From JAKAQB01 sp035702855 (GTDB lineage: Bacteria > Actinomycetota > Acidimicrobiia > Acidimicrobiales > Palsa-688): a stretch of DNA of 5,235 nucleotides. The stretch lies in NCBI GenBank assembly GCA_035702855.1, contig DASSZM010000177.1, positions 1 through 5,235 of the forward strand, read 5' to 3'. The notes under the pieces are model-generated. The model searched no databases. It saw only the letters and a list, made by a program, of their open reading frames with translations, and was not told the origin of the DNA. Shown here piece after piece: positions 1 through 5,235 of this stretch (position 1 is the first letter of the stretch; each line of letters starts with the position of its first letter). Made by a program: the position numbers and the translations under genes.

Positions 1-609
1 GGGGTTGAGGCGGGTGGGGCGGCCTCCGCCCAGGGCGATGACCTGGCCGCCGGCGGCGTGGGTGACCGGGGTCCACTCGCCTTTGGGGTCGCCGGGCACG
101 TAGACCCGGCGGCCGAACGCGATGAAGCGGGTGGCGAGGGCCTTGGCGAGGGTGGACTTGCCCCGGCCGATCTGGCCGGCGAGGAAGATGTTGGGGTTGG
201 TGATCCGCTTGGAGCGGTACAGCTCCCAGGGGTCGTAGCAGAAGGCGGTGCCGGACCAGGCGTCCTGGCCGACGAGTACGCCGGCGGTGCCGAGGCCTTC
301 CTCGGCGAGGAAGGGGTAGGCGCCGGCGAGGGTCTCGCTGGTGGCCCGATGGGGCGTGACCTTGAGCGGCCGGTAGGTGCGCAGGGCCGCAGGTCCGGGT
401 TCGCCGCCGGCGGGGAGGTAGGGGTGGTCGCGCCGGTCGGAGCGTTCGGCCTCGAGGGCTGCCTTGCGGGTGGCCATCGTCTGGCGGCGCCGGTCGGCCT
501 CGAGGCGGCGGGCGGACCTGGCTGCTCGGCGGGCGGCGCGCCGGTCGGGTTGCCAGCCTGCGGCGCCCCACAGCCGGTCGCCGGTCGTGTCGGGGTCGGT
601 GCCGGCCAT
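1..609 (-). CDS. VirB4-type conjugal transfer ATPase, N-terminal part (3' end outside window)
   Basis: This is the first 203 codons of an ATP-binding protein that would power conjugative type IV secretion at the cytoplasmic face of the membrane. Residues 1-60 are an Arg/Ala-rich, probably helical leader. Residues 80-143 resemble the stretch that precedes the ATPase core in VirB4/TraE proteins (TPHRATSETLAGAYPF, then GQDAWSGTAF, then NPNIFLAG). The Walker A motif GQIGRGKS is at residues 145-152, and DPKGEW at about 174-179 fits the P-loop ATPases of this family. Walker B and the rest lie beyond base 1. The ATG start is one base after the TGA of the SCO6880-like gene. No strong Shine-Dalgarno is seen (only a GGCGGA about 9 bases upstream), so translation probably depends on coupling. 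An internal ATG at codon 45 is a less likely start. The usual VirB4 N-terminal domain is absent here and is encoded by the upstream gene. Confidence 0.9.
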   Translation of the reverse strand, partial: MAGTDPDTTGDRLWGAAGWQPDRRAARRAARSARRLEADRRRQTMATRKAALEAERSDRRDHPYLPAGGEPGPAALRTYRPLKVTPHRATSETLAGAYPFLAEEGLGTAGVLVGQDAWSGTAFCYDPWELYRSKRITNPNIFLAGQIGRGKSTLAKALATRFIAFGRRVYVPGDPKGEWTPVTHAAGGQVIALGGGRPTRLNP

Positions 610-610
610 G

Positions 611-2065
611 TCAGAAGATCCGCCGGGCGAGGGGGAGGGCGGCGGCTGTGAAGCCTTGGGCTTGGCGTCCGTAGAGGGGGCGGAGCTCGCAGGCGGCCTG
701 GGCCGCGGCTCGGGTGATGGCGGCGACGGCCGCCTCGAGGGCGTCGAGGCCGGGGGCGGTGACGGTGACGAGCCCGGCGAACTCGACGTCGGTGTGCCCG
801 GCGACCACGGAGCGTTCCCGGGCGAGGAGGTCCTCGTACTCCTGGCTGTCGGCGAGGTCGGCGAGCTGGCCGATCTTGGCTTTCTGGGCGGCGTCGGCGA
901 CGGCGTCGGTCTTGTCGCGGCGCAGCTGGCGGAGGGCGTCGCCGGTGGGCAGGGGCCGGGCGATGATGGAGAGGCTGCGGCGGATGTCGGGGGCGAACAC
1001 GACGGCGTGGAGGAAGTCGGCGGCGACGTCGATGCGGGGCCAGTCGGCGATCCACAGCACGGCGCTGTAGCCGCTGTCGTGGCGGAGCCGGTCCCAGCCT
1101 TCGTTGATGGCGATCGGACCGGCATGGGCCAGGTGGGCGGCAGGGTCGCCGGCGTCGAGGGTGACGGCGGGGTCGTAGGCGGTGCGGATCATGCCGGCGA
1201 GCGCGGCTTCGTCGAGCCAGGCGCCGACGGTGAGGCCGGCTTGGCGGAGCCCGTCGGCGACGGTGGCCATGTCGGCCCGCAGGACCGCGGCGGCACCGGT
1301 GATCCCTCCCCCGGCGGCCTTCGCCGCCCGGCCGGCGGCCCGCAGGTCGAGGGAGACGGCGAGGGTGCTGCGATGGGTGCCCGCGGCGAGGCGGACCTGG
1401 TCGAGCAAGGCCCGGTACTGACGGTCGGGCCAGCTGCCGTCGCCGGTCCCATGCGTGGCGTACCAGTCGTCCTGGCCGGTAGAGGGGTCAGGCACGGTCT
1501 GCTCGAGGACCTGGACCGCCGCGATGGCGCCGGTCTGGGCGAGCATGGCGTACACCCGACCCCAGCGGGCCACCCGGGCGACGCGGTCGTCGACGTCGAG
1601 CAGCACGAACGCCGGGTGGGCGACGCCGACCGCGGCGGTGAGGGTGCGGCGGTGCGGATCGTGGACCATGACCGCCCCGGAGGCGGGGTCGTGATGGAAC
1701 CGCAGCGCGGCGGCGTCGCCGGGGAGGGCGAGGGTGCCGGCGGGCCGGGGGCGCTGCGGGAGGCGGCTGCGGTACTCGGTCTGGCCGGCCGCCCGGCGCA
1801 GCCCGTAGTGGGTGGCGGTGGCGGCCCACTCGACCGCCGGGCGGCCCCCGACCCGCACGAACGCGGTCGCTGCGAGCGGCGCCCAGACGACGGCGGTGAC
1901 CGCCAGGCCGAGCCCGCGGGCGGTGAACAGGCCGGCGACGGCCAGGCCGACGGCGACGCCGAGGGCGGCGACCCTGGGGGCGGAGAACCCGAGGATCAGC
2001 CCTCGGCTCGAGCGCCGACCGAACCGGTAGGTCGCCTCGGACCCAGGACTGCTGGTGGTGGTCAC
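611..2065 (-). CDS. SCO6880-like protein: PrgI-like membrane unit joined to a VirB4 N-terminal domain
   Basis: A 484-residue inner-membrane component of the transfer channel. Residues 13-100 look like PrgI: an Arg-rich lead-in, two hydrophobic segments at about 30-49 and 52-70, then a GRPAVEW...HYGLRRAAGQTEYR stretch. From about residue 195 to the end it resembles the N-terminal domain of VirB4/TrbE proteins, closing with the typical CELRPLYGRQ...ALPLARR ending (about 459-482). There is no Walker A motif, so the protein should not hydrolyse ATP alone. It presumably works with the ATPase encoded immediately downstream. The GTG start overlaps the TGA of the VirB6-like gene by four bases (GTGA) and has a GAGGAG site six bases upstream. 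The family name is from memory of the actinobacterial SCO6880 family; the domain reading is inferred from sequence pattern and gene order. Confidence 0.88.
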   Translation of the reverse strand: MTTTSSPGSEATYRFGRRSSRGLILGFSAPRVAALGVAVGLAVAGLFTARGLGLAVTAVVWAPLAATAFVRVGGRPAVEWAATATHYGLRRAAGQTEYRSRLPQRPRPAGTLALPGDAAALRFHHDPASGAVMVHDPHRRTLTAAVGVAHPAFVLLDVDDRVARVARWGRVYAMLAQTGAIAAVQVLEQTVPDPSTGQDDWYATHGTGDGSWPDRQYRALLDQVRLAAGTHRSTLAVSLDLRAAGRAAKAAGGGITGAAAVLRADMATVADGLRQAGLTVGAWLDEAALAGMIRTAYDPAVTLDAGDPAAHLAHAGPIAINEGWDRLRHDSGYSAVLWIADWPRIDVAADFLHAVVFAPDIRRSLSIIARPLPTGDALRQLRRDKTDAVADAAQKAKIGQLADLADSQEYEDLLARERSVVAGHTDVEFAGLVTVTAPGLDALEAAVAAITRAAAQAACELRPLYGRQAQGFTAAALPLARRIF

Positions 2066-3366
2066 GGTCGGCTCCTCGGGGTCGGGGCAGCCGCGCTCGG
2101 CACGGCGCTGGGTGCTTCGCGGGTCGGTGGGGTCGCTGGCGGGGTCGATGCCGGGCGGTAGCTGGGCGCTGGGCGGTCACCGACGTTGGCCCCGGCCGGC
2201 GCCGACTCGCCGGGCGGCCGGGTGGCAGGGACGGAAGGGTCGCCGGCTGGGCTGGTCGGCGCGCCAGGGGCGGGACCGGCCGTGGGGCCCGCCGCGGTGT
2301 CGGGCGGCACTTTCCCCCTGCTTCCCGATCCCCCTGCGGGGCCCGTCGGACCGCCCGCTCCGGCGGTCGGGGGTGTGGGGAGTGGCCGCACGGGGGCGGC
2401 CGTGCGGGCGGCGGTCAGGCCGGCGGGGTTGGAGGTGAGGGCGGCGACCTTCTGGGGGGCGGCAACGGCGGCGCGGGCGCCGTGGGTGGTGGTGGAGGCG
2501 AGGGCGTGGAGCTGGCCGAGGTGGTCGCCGCCGAAGTGGATGACCCGGAGGGCCATCCAGGGGGCGAACCCGGCGAGGGCGAGGACCAGGACCCCGGCGA
2601 TGACCTGGGTGGCGGTCTGGGTGGCGCCGGCGCCGGCCTGGCCTACGTGGCCGACGAGCATGCCGAGGCCGACCACGAAGATCAGGACCAGCAGCAGTTT
2701 GGAGACGATGAGCGCGGCGGTGATCTCGATCCAGCGGCGGGTCCAGGCGACGGTGATGTCCGCGAGGCTGCCGGCGAAGGCGAGCGGGGCGAACACGGCG
2801 GAGACGACGATGAGGATCTTGCGGACCGCGAGGGCGATCCACACGACGGCGACGGCGACGAGGGTGGCGAGGGCGAGCAGCATCAGACCGGCTGGGTTGG
2901 TGGTGGCGTCGGCCAACGCTTTGCCGGCCAGCAGGGTGTGGCCGAGCTGGGTGACCGTGCCGCCGGTCGCGGCCTGGACGACCCCGCTGCACAGTTGGTC
3001 GGTGGCGGCCAGGGCGGCGGCGGTGACGGCGACGGCGGCGCCGCCGGCCACGAAGGCGACGACCAGACCTCGTGCGGCGCGGGCGAGGCCGCCGGGGTCG
3101 CGGCGGAGCACCGAGGCGGTGACCTGCAGTGTGAAGAGGCCGACGGCGACCACCGCGGTGATGGCGGTGACGATGCCGGCGTCGAGGCGGAACCCGGGTC
3201 CGGACAGTTGGATGGCGGTGGCCTGGCCGAGCTGGGCCCACAGCCAGTCGACCGCCGAGGCAGCGGTCTTGGCGAAGTCGTGGGCGATGGAGGAAAAGGC
3301 GTCCCCCGCCGCGGTCTTGGCGAGGCTGGCGGCGCAGCCGACGGGGTGCAGGACGTTGCAGCTCAA
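2062..3366 (-). CDS. VirB6/TrbL-like polytopic membrane protein (SCO6881-like)
   Basis: A 434-residue multi-pass protein that probably forms part of the inner-membrane channel. The N-terminus (MSCNVLHPVGC) has two cysteines and is not a classical signal peptide. It is followed by an amphipathic stretch to about residue 50. Hydrophobic segments lie at about 65-86, 99-122, 158-181, 183-200, 213-238 and 253-272. The segment around 180-215 (VRKILIVVSAVFAPLAFAG then AWTRRWIEI) is typical of TrbL/VirB6-type proteins. From about residue 325 to the end the protein is Pro, Ala, Gly, Thr and Ser, without hydrophobic segments, and is probably disordered. The TTG start is chosen because AAGGAG lies nine bases upstream and the preceding stop is only three bases away. 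The end overlaps the next gene by four bases. Confidence 0.87.
   Translation of the reverse strand: MSCNVLHPVGCAASLAKTAAGDAFSSIAHDFAKTAASAVDWLWAQLGQATAIQLSGPGFRLDAGIVTAITAVVAVGLFTLQVTASVLRRDPGGLARAARGLVVAFVAGGAAVAVTAAALAATDQLCSGVVQAATGGTVTQLGHTLLAGKALADATTNPAGLMLLALATLVAVAVVWIALAVRKILIVVSAVFAPLAFAGSLADITVAWTRRWIEITAALIVSKLLLVLIFVVGLGMLVGHVGQAGAGATQTATQVIAGVLVLALAGFAPWMALRVIHFGGDHLGQLHALASTTTHGARAAVAAPQKVAALTSNPAGLTAARTAAPVRPLPTPPTAGAGGPTGPAGGSGSRGKVPPDTAAGPTAGPAPGAPTSPAGDPSVPATRPPGESAPAGANVGDRPAPSYRPASTPPATPPTREAPSAVPSAAAPTPRSRP
2072..2077 (-). promoter_or_regulatory. Ribosome binding site of the SCO6880-like gene
   Basis: GAGGAG, six bases before the GTG at 2065, within the 3' end of the VirB6-like gene. 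It supports the start that overlaps the upstream stop by four bases. Confidence 0.65.
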
Positions 3367-3369
3367 GGC

Positions 3370-4233
3370 TCAGGTCTCCTTCCAGTCGGTGACCAGCACG
3401 GTCCCGTAGCCGGGGTGCCAGTGGGCGGAGCCGACATCGATCTGCAGGCTGAAGCGATGCTGTCGGGGCGGCTGGTGGGCGGCGGTGACGGTGAGCAGAC
3501 CGGTGACGTCCTGCGCCGCGAAGCGGGCGTCGGGCGGCTGCCAGCCCTTGGCGATCAGCCGGGCCCAGGAGGGGTCTGGCTGCATCAGCAGGTCCGACGC
3601 CCGCCAGCGGACCTTGCGGCGGGCCAGGTGCTGCCAGGTGGCCGTGGTGGGGATCGGGCTCGGCCCGCCGCCGAGAGCGGCGGAGTCGAACAGCGACAGG
3701 TAGCCGATCTTGGTCTGCGCCCCGGTGGGGACGCCCGGCAGCAGTTCGGGGGCGGTCTCGGCGACGACCCACCGGCCGAGACCGGTGCGGGTCTGGGTGG
3801 CGAAGTCGATGCTCAACAGCCGGGTGAGGAACAGGCGGGCCCAGCTGTCGGGGCTCGAGGCGACCGGGAGCGGCGCCCAGCCGCCGGTGTAGCCGGGTGG
3901 CGGGGTCGGGGCCGCCTCGGCGGTCTGGACCGTGCCGGAGGCCGCGAGCCCGGAGGCCAGCTGCCGGTTGGTGGCGGTCTCGATCGGCGTGTCGGGTACC
4001 GACGCCAACAGGGGCGCCACCGGATGCAGCCCCGAGCCTGACCGGGACGCGGCTGGAGCGGTGGTCGACGGAGCGGCGGCGGGCAGGCTGGTCGTGGTCG
4101 TCGTCGACCCGCCCGCCGCTGACGGCTTGCGGTGGTCGCCGCCGGGGCCGAGAGCGACCACCGCTGCCACGATCACGGCGACGACCGCGGCGACGGTGGC
4201 GGCGAGCCGCCGGCGGAACTGGGGCGGGCTCAC
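3370..4233 (-). CDS. Conjugal transfer protein, VirB8/TcpC-like (single-pass)
   Basis: A 287-residue protein with a short basic N-terminus (PQFRRRL), one membrane helix at about residues 10-29, a Thr/Ser/Pro/Ala linker at about 40-68 that includes a run of five Thr, and an extracytoplasmic region of about 200 residues. The part from SSPDSWARLFLTRLLSIDF (127-144) through GRWVVAE and LLPGVPTG to the end reads like the NTF2-like fold of VirB8/TcpC assembly proteins, which bridge other channel parts outside the membrane. That fold is inferred from topology, pattern and position. The GTG start overlaps the upstream TGA by four bases (GTGA) and has GGAG seven bases upstream. The reading frame stays open upstream to 4620, but that stretch is a shadow of the pilin-like gene. 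It is followed after three bases by the VirB6-like gene. Confidence 0.83.
   Translation of the reverse strand: MSPPQFRRRLAATVAAVVAVIVAAVVALGPGGDHRKPSAAGGSTTTTTSLPAAAPSTTAPAASRSGSGLHPVAPLLASVPDTPIETATNRQLASGLAASGTVQTAEAAPTPPPGYTGGWAPLPVASSPDSWARLFLTRLLSIDFATQTRTGLGRWVVAETAPELLPGVPTGAQTKIGYLSLFDSAALGGGPSPIPTTATWQHLARRKVRWRASDLLMQPDPSWARLIAKGWQPPDARFAAQDVTGLLTVTAAHQPPRQHRFSLQIDVGSAHWHPGYGTVLVTDWKET
3376..3381 (-). promoter_or_regulatory. Ribosome binding site supporting the TTG start of the VirB6-like gene
   Basis: AAGGAG, nine bases before the TTG at 3366 and inside the last codons of the VirB8-like gene. It is the strongest Shine-Dalgarno in the window and serves its weakest start codon, so it fixes the start. 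Confidence 0.72.
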
Positions 4234-4517
4234 AGCTTGGCTCCGGCCCCGGCGAAGAAGTTGATCAGCGCCACCGCCCCGCCGATCAGCGCGGCGGCGA
4301 CGAAGGACACCAGCACCCCGGTCTTGCCCCGGCCCGACAGCACCGGGTTGGTCGAGTGGTTCCCGACCGACCAGACGATCGCGGAGAGCGCCAGTCCGGC
4401 CAACGCTGCGACCAACCCGACGGTGAGCAGCGCGCCGACGATGTTCTGCAGCTCGCTGATCCCGGGCAGTCCGCTGGTGTTGGGGGAGACGTTCACGCCG
4501 GCAACAAGGACGGTCAT
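4230..4517 (-). CDS. Small two-helix membrane protein, DUF6112-like; possible VirB2-like pilin subunit
   Basis: A 95-residue protein. Residues 1-25 (with SPNTSGLPGISELQ) form a polar lead, then come two membrane helices at about 26-50 and 67-91, joined by a short polar loop, GNHSTNPVLSGRGKTG (52-67), with the basic residues in its second half. I recall the same pattern in DUF6112 proteins of actinobacterial conjugation loci, but could not check it. Size, the two-helix hairpin and the position ahead of VirB8-, VirB6- and VirB4-like genes match VirB2/TrbC pilins, so a pilin or channel-lining role is an inference. No signal peptide with a clear cleavage site is visible. ATG start with AAAGGA ten bases upstream. 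It is the first gene after the only sizeable gap in the window, and its TGA overlaps the GTG of the next gene. Confidence 0.85.
   Translation of the reverse strand: MTVLVAGVNVSPNTSGLPGISELQNIVGALLTVGLVAALAGLALSAIVWSVGNHSTNPVLSGRGKTGVLVSFVAAALIGGAVALINFFAGAGAKL
4241..4244 (-). promoter_or_regulatory. Ribosome binding site of the VirB8-like gene
   Basis: GGAG, seven bases before the GTG at 4233, inside the end of the pilin-like gene. It decides the start in favour of the GTG that overlaps the upstream stop, against the many upstream in-frame codons. Confidence 0.6.
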
Positions 4518-4527
4518 GGCAACGGGT

Positions 4528-4533
4528 TCCTTT
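4528..4533 (-). promoter_or_regulatory. Ribosome binding site of the pilin-like gene
   Basis: AAAGGA, ten bases before the ATG at 4517. It lies in an unpaired A-rich stretch just after hairpin 2, so it should be accessible. Confidence 0.6.
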
Positions 4534-4542
4534 CTCGTGACA

Positions 4543-4560
4543 GCCGGCCCGACGGCCGGC
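4543..4560 (-). promoter_or_regulatory. Hairpin 2 in the leader of the pilin-like gene
   Basis: GCCGGCC and GGCCGGC form a perfect 7-bp all-GC stem with a 4-base loop, ending nine bases before the AAAGGA Shine-Dalgarno. A second copy of GGCCGGC at 4582-4588 could pair with 4543-4549 instead, so two exclusive folds are possible. It lacks a U-tract, which argues against a simple terminator. Confidence 0.55.
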
Positions 4561-4576
4561 CTCGCCGTGCGGCGAG
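4561..4576 (-). promoter_or_regulatory. Hairpin 1 in the leader of the pilin-like gene
   Basis: On the transcribed strand, CTCGCC and GGCGAG form a perfect 6-bp stem around a 4-base loop. It abuts hairpin 2 directly and has no U-tract after it. The structure is seen directly; a regulatory or stabilising role is inferred. Confidence 0.5.
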
Positions 4577-4612
4577 CGTTGGGCCGGCGCGCCCCCGCGG
4601 CGGGTGCAGCGC

Positions 4613-5235
4613 TCAGCCATCAGAAGGGTCCGGGTCGACCAGGGCGTCGAGCCCGCCGGAGACGAACAGCCGCCAGGACTGGACCACCACCCCCACCTGG
4701 GGGTCGACGGCGGACTCGACCAGCCCGTAGCCGAGGTAGATCCCCACGTGTCCGGCCAGACCGGGGCCGGGCGAATCCGACCCGGGGGTGAGGACCAGGT
4801 CCCCTGCCTGGAGGGCGGCCGCGGTGACCGGCGCCCCTTCGTGTTGCTGGTCGACGGTGTAGTGGTCGAGGGGCACGCCGGCGGCGGCCCAGGCCGCCAT
4901 CGTCAGTCCCGAGCAGTCGAAGGCGGCCGGGCCCGCTGCTCCCCACACGTACGGCTTGCCGAGCTGCGCCAACGCGAAACGCACCGCGGCGGCGTGCGCC
5001 GGGCCGATCCCGGTCGGGATCTGATAGCTGGCCGGCAGGCCGTGCGCTGCGGCCGGGCCGGTCACCCCGCCGGGCACGCCCTGCCCGCAACCGCCGGTCT
5101 TCGAGCCGTCGGCGACCACCGCAGCCAGGATGAGGCCCGCCATCGGCCACTGCGCCCGGTAGTTGCCGCCCACCACCGTACTGCCGCCGTTCGCCCCCGA
5201 AGGCTGCCCGGTGAACGCCGAGCGCTGCACGGTCT
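4613..5235 (-). CDS. NlpC/P60 (C40) peptidoglycan hydrolase, 5' end outside window
   Basis: A cell-wall peptidase of the kind found in conjugation loci, where it would cut peptide bonds in peptidoglycan to let the transfer channel through. Numbering from an in-frame GTG at 5230, residues 75-205 form the NlpC/P60 domain: LGKPYVWGAAGP (90-101), catalytic Cys106 in FDCSGLT, AGDLV (142-146) and His161 in GHVGIYLG. The position usually held by the third catalytic residue appears to be Glu172 in LVESA. The upstream part has a short hydrophobic stretch (AGLILAAVVA, 31-40) and a Gly/Ala-rich linker. No signal peptide is visible, and only five bases precede the GTG, with no ribosome binding site, so the gene very probably begins outside the window. 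Related proteins often carry a lytic transglycosylase domain before this one; none is seen here. Confidence 0.92.
   Translation of the reverse strand, partial: TVQRSAFTGQPSGANGGSTVVGGNYRAQWPMAGLILAAVVADGSKTGGCGQGVPGGVTGPAAAHGLPASYQIPTGIGPAHAAAVRFALAQLGKPYVWGAAGPAAFDCSGLTMAAWAAAGVPLDHYTVDQQHEGAPVTAAALQAGDLVLTPGSDSPGPGLAGHVGIYLGYGLVESAVDPQVGVVVQSWRLFVSGGLDALVDPDPSDG

Larger units (their letters stand above)
4518..4612 (-). other. 95-base intergenic leader of the pilin-like gene
   Basis: This is the only gap longer than three bases between genes in the window. In the direction of transcription it holds a GC-rich stretch, two consecutive perfect hairpins (4576-4561 and 4560-4543), an A-rich spacer and the Shine-Dalgarno of the pilin-like gene. 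I see no convincing -10/-35 promoter and no T-run that would make either hairpin a standard intrinsic terminator. It may be an mRNA processing or stabilising element, or an attenuator. Confidence 0.6.

Noticed and set aside
58..651. A 197-codon open frame on the plus strand opposite the ATPase start
   Set aside because: The minus strand here encodes a clear Walker A motif in frame. The plus-strand product is Gly/Ala/Glu-rich and has no family pattern.
464..2161. A 565-codon open frame on the plus strand
   Set aside because: It is the antisense shadow of the SCO6880-like gene. Its product is a Gly/Glu/Asp/Val-rich string with no domain pattern, as expected opposite GC-rich coding DNA, while the minus-strand frame gives recognisable motifs and well-placed ribosome binding sites.
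2349..2368. A 7-bp inverted repeat (GACCGCC / GGCGGTC, 6-base loop) as a terminator
   Set aside because: It lies inside the Pro-rich tail coding region, has no T-run, and coupled genes continue downstream. Stems of this size are common by chance at this GC content.
2177..3772. A 531-codon minus-strand frame overlapping the VirB6- and VirB8-like genes
   Set aside because: Its product is almost wholly Arg, Pro, Gly and His, the usual signature of an out-of-frame reading of GC-rich DNA, and it competes with two well-supported genes on the same strand.
2482..4041. A 519-codon open frame on the plus strand
   Set aside because: It runs antisense across two recognisable minus-strand genes and their junction. 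Its product is low-complexity Gly/Asp/Glu/Gln with no membrane or catalytic features.
4561..4576. An intrinsic terminator after the C40 peptidase gene
   Set aside because: The stem is short and no U-tract follows on the transcribed strand; the next gene belongs to the same functional module. It is kept as a possible regulatory hairpin instead.
3370..4620. A longer VirB8-like protein starting at the ATG at 4620
   Set aside because: The frame is open, but its first 129 codons read Arg/Gly/His-rich nonsense across the pilin-like gene. The GTG at 4233 has a Shine-Dalgarno, the GTGA overlap, and a sensible N-terminus and membrane helix.
1..5235. CRISPR arrays, tRNA or rRNA genes, insertion sequences, direct repeats or an origin of transfer
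   Set aside because: Reading both strands showed no regular repeat-spacer pattern, no cloverleaf, no transposase or terminal repeats, and no AT-rich intergenic island; nearly every base is in a coupled coding frame.

Overview
The window is very GC-rich, and all of its genes lie on the minus strand, packed end to end. Codon third positions are almost all G or C, and starts are a mix of ATG, GTG and TTG. This points to a high-GC actinobacterium or a close relative; the genus cannot be told from the sequence. The genes form one block of a type IV secretion (conjugation) locus of the kind carried by actinobacterial integrative and conjugative elements and conjugative plasmids. No relaxase, coupling protein, integrase, attachment site or origin of transfer falls inside the window, so the element type is not settled.

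In order of transcription (right to left) the layout is: (1) the 3' part of a secreted NlpC/P60 (C40) cell-wall hydrolase, 5235-4613, cut by the window edge; (2) a 95-base gap with two perfect hairpins; (3) a 95-residue protein with two membrane helices, resembling DUF6112 and shaped like a VirB2 pilin, 4517-4230; (4) a single-pass conjugal transfer protein of VirB8/TcpC-like design, 4233-3370; (5) a polytopic VirB6/TrbL-like protein (SCO6881-like) with a long Pro/Ala/Gly tail, 3366-2062; (6) an SCO6880-like protein joining a PrgI-like membrane unit to a VirB4 N-terminal domain, 2065-611; (7) the start of a VirB4-type ATPase with a clear Walker A motif, 609-1, cut by the left edge.

From the pilin-like gene onward the genes are separated by -4, +3, -4 and +1 bases, and most starts have a Shine-Dalgarno sequence inside the preceding gene, so they are very probably translated as a coupled operon. 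Together they would supply a local peptidoglycan opening (C40), the membrane channel and its assembly factors (VirB8-, VirB6- and PrgI-like proteins), a candidate pilin-like subunit, and the energising ATPase. The most notable points are the division of VirB4 into two adjacent genes, the paired hairpins ahead of the pilin-like gene, and the departures of individual proteins from textbook forms. I see the core of a known but poorly characterised machine rather than a wholly new system.
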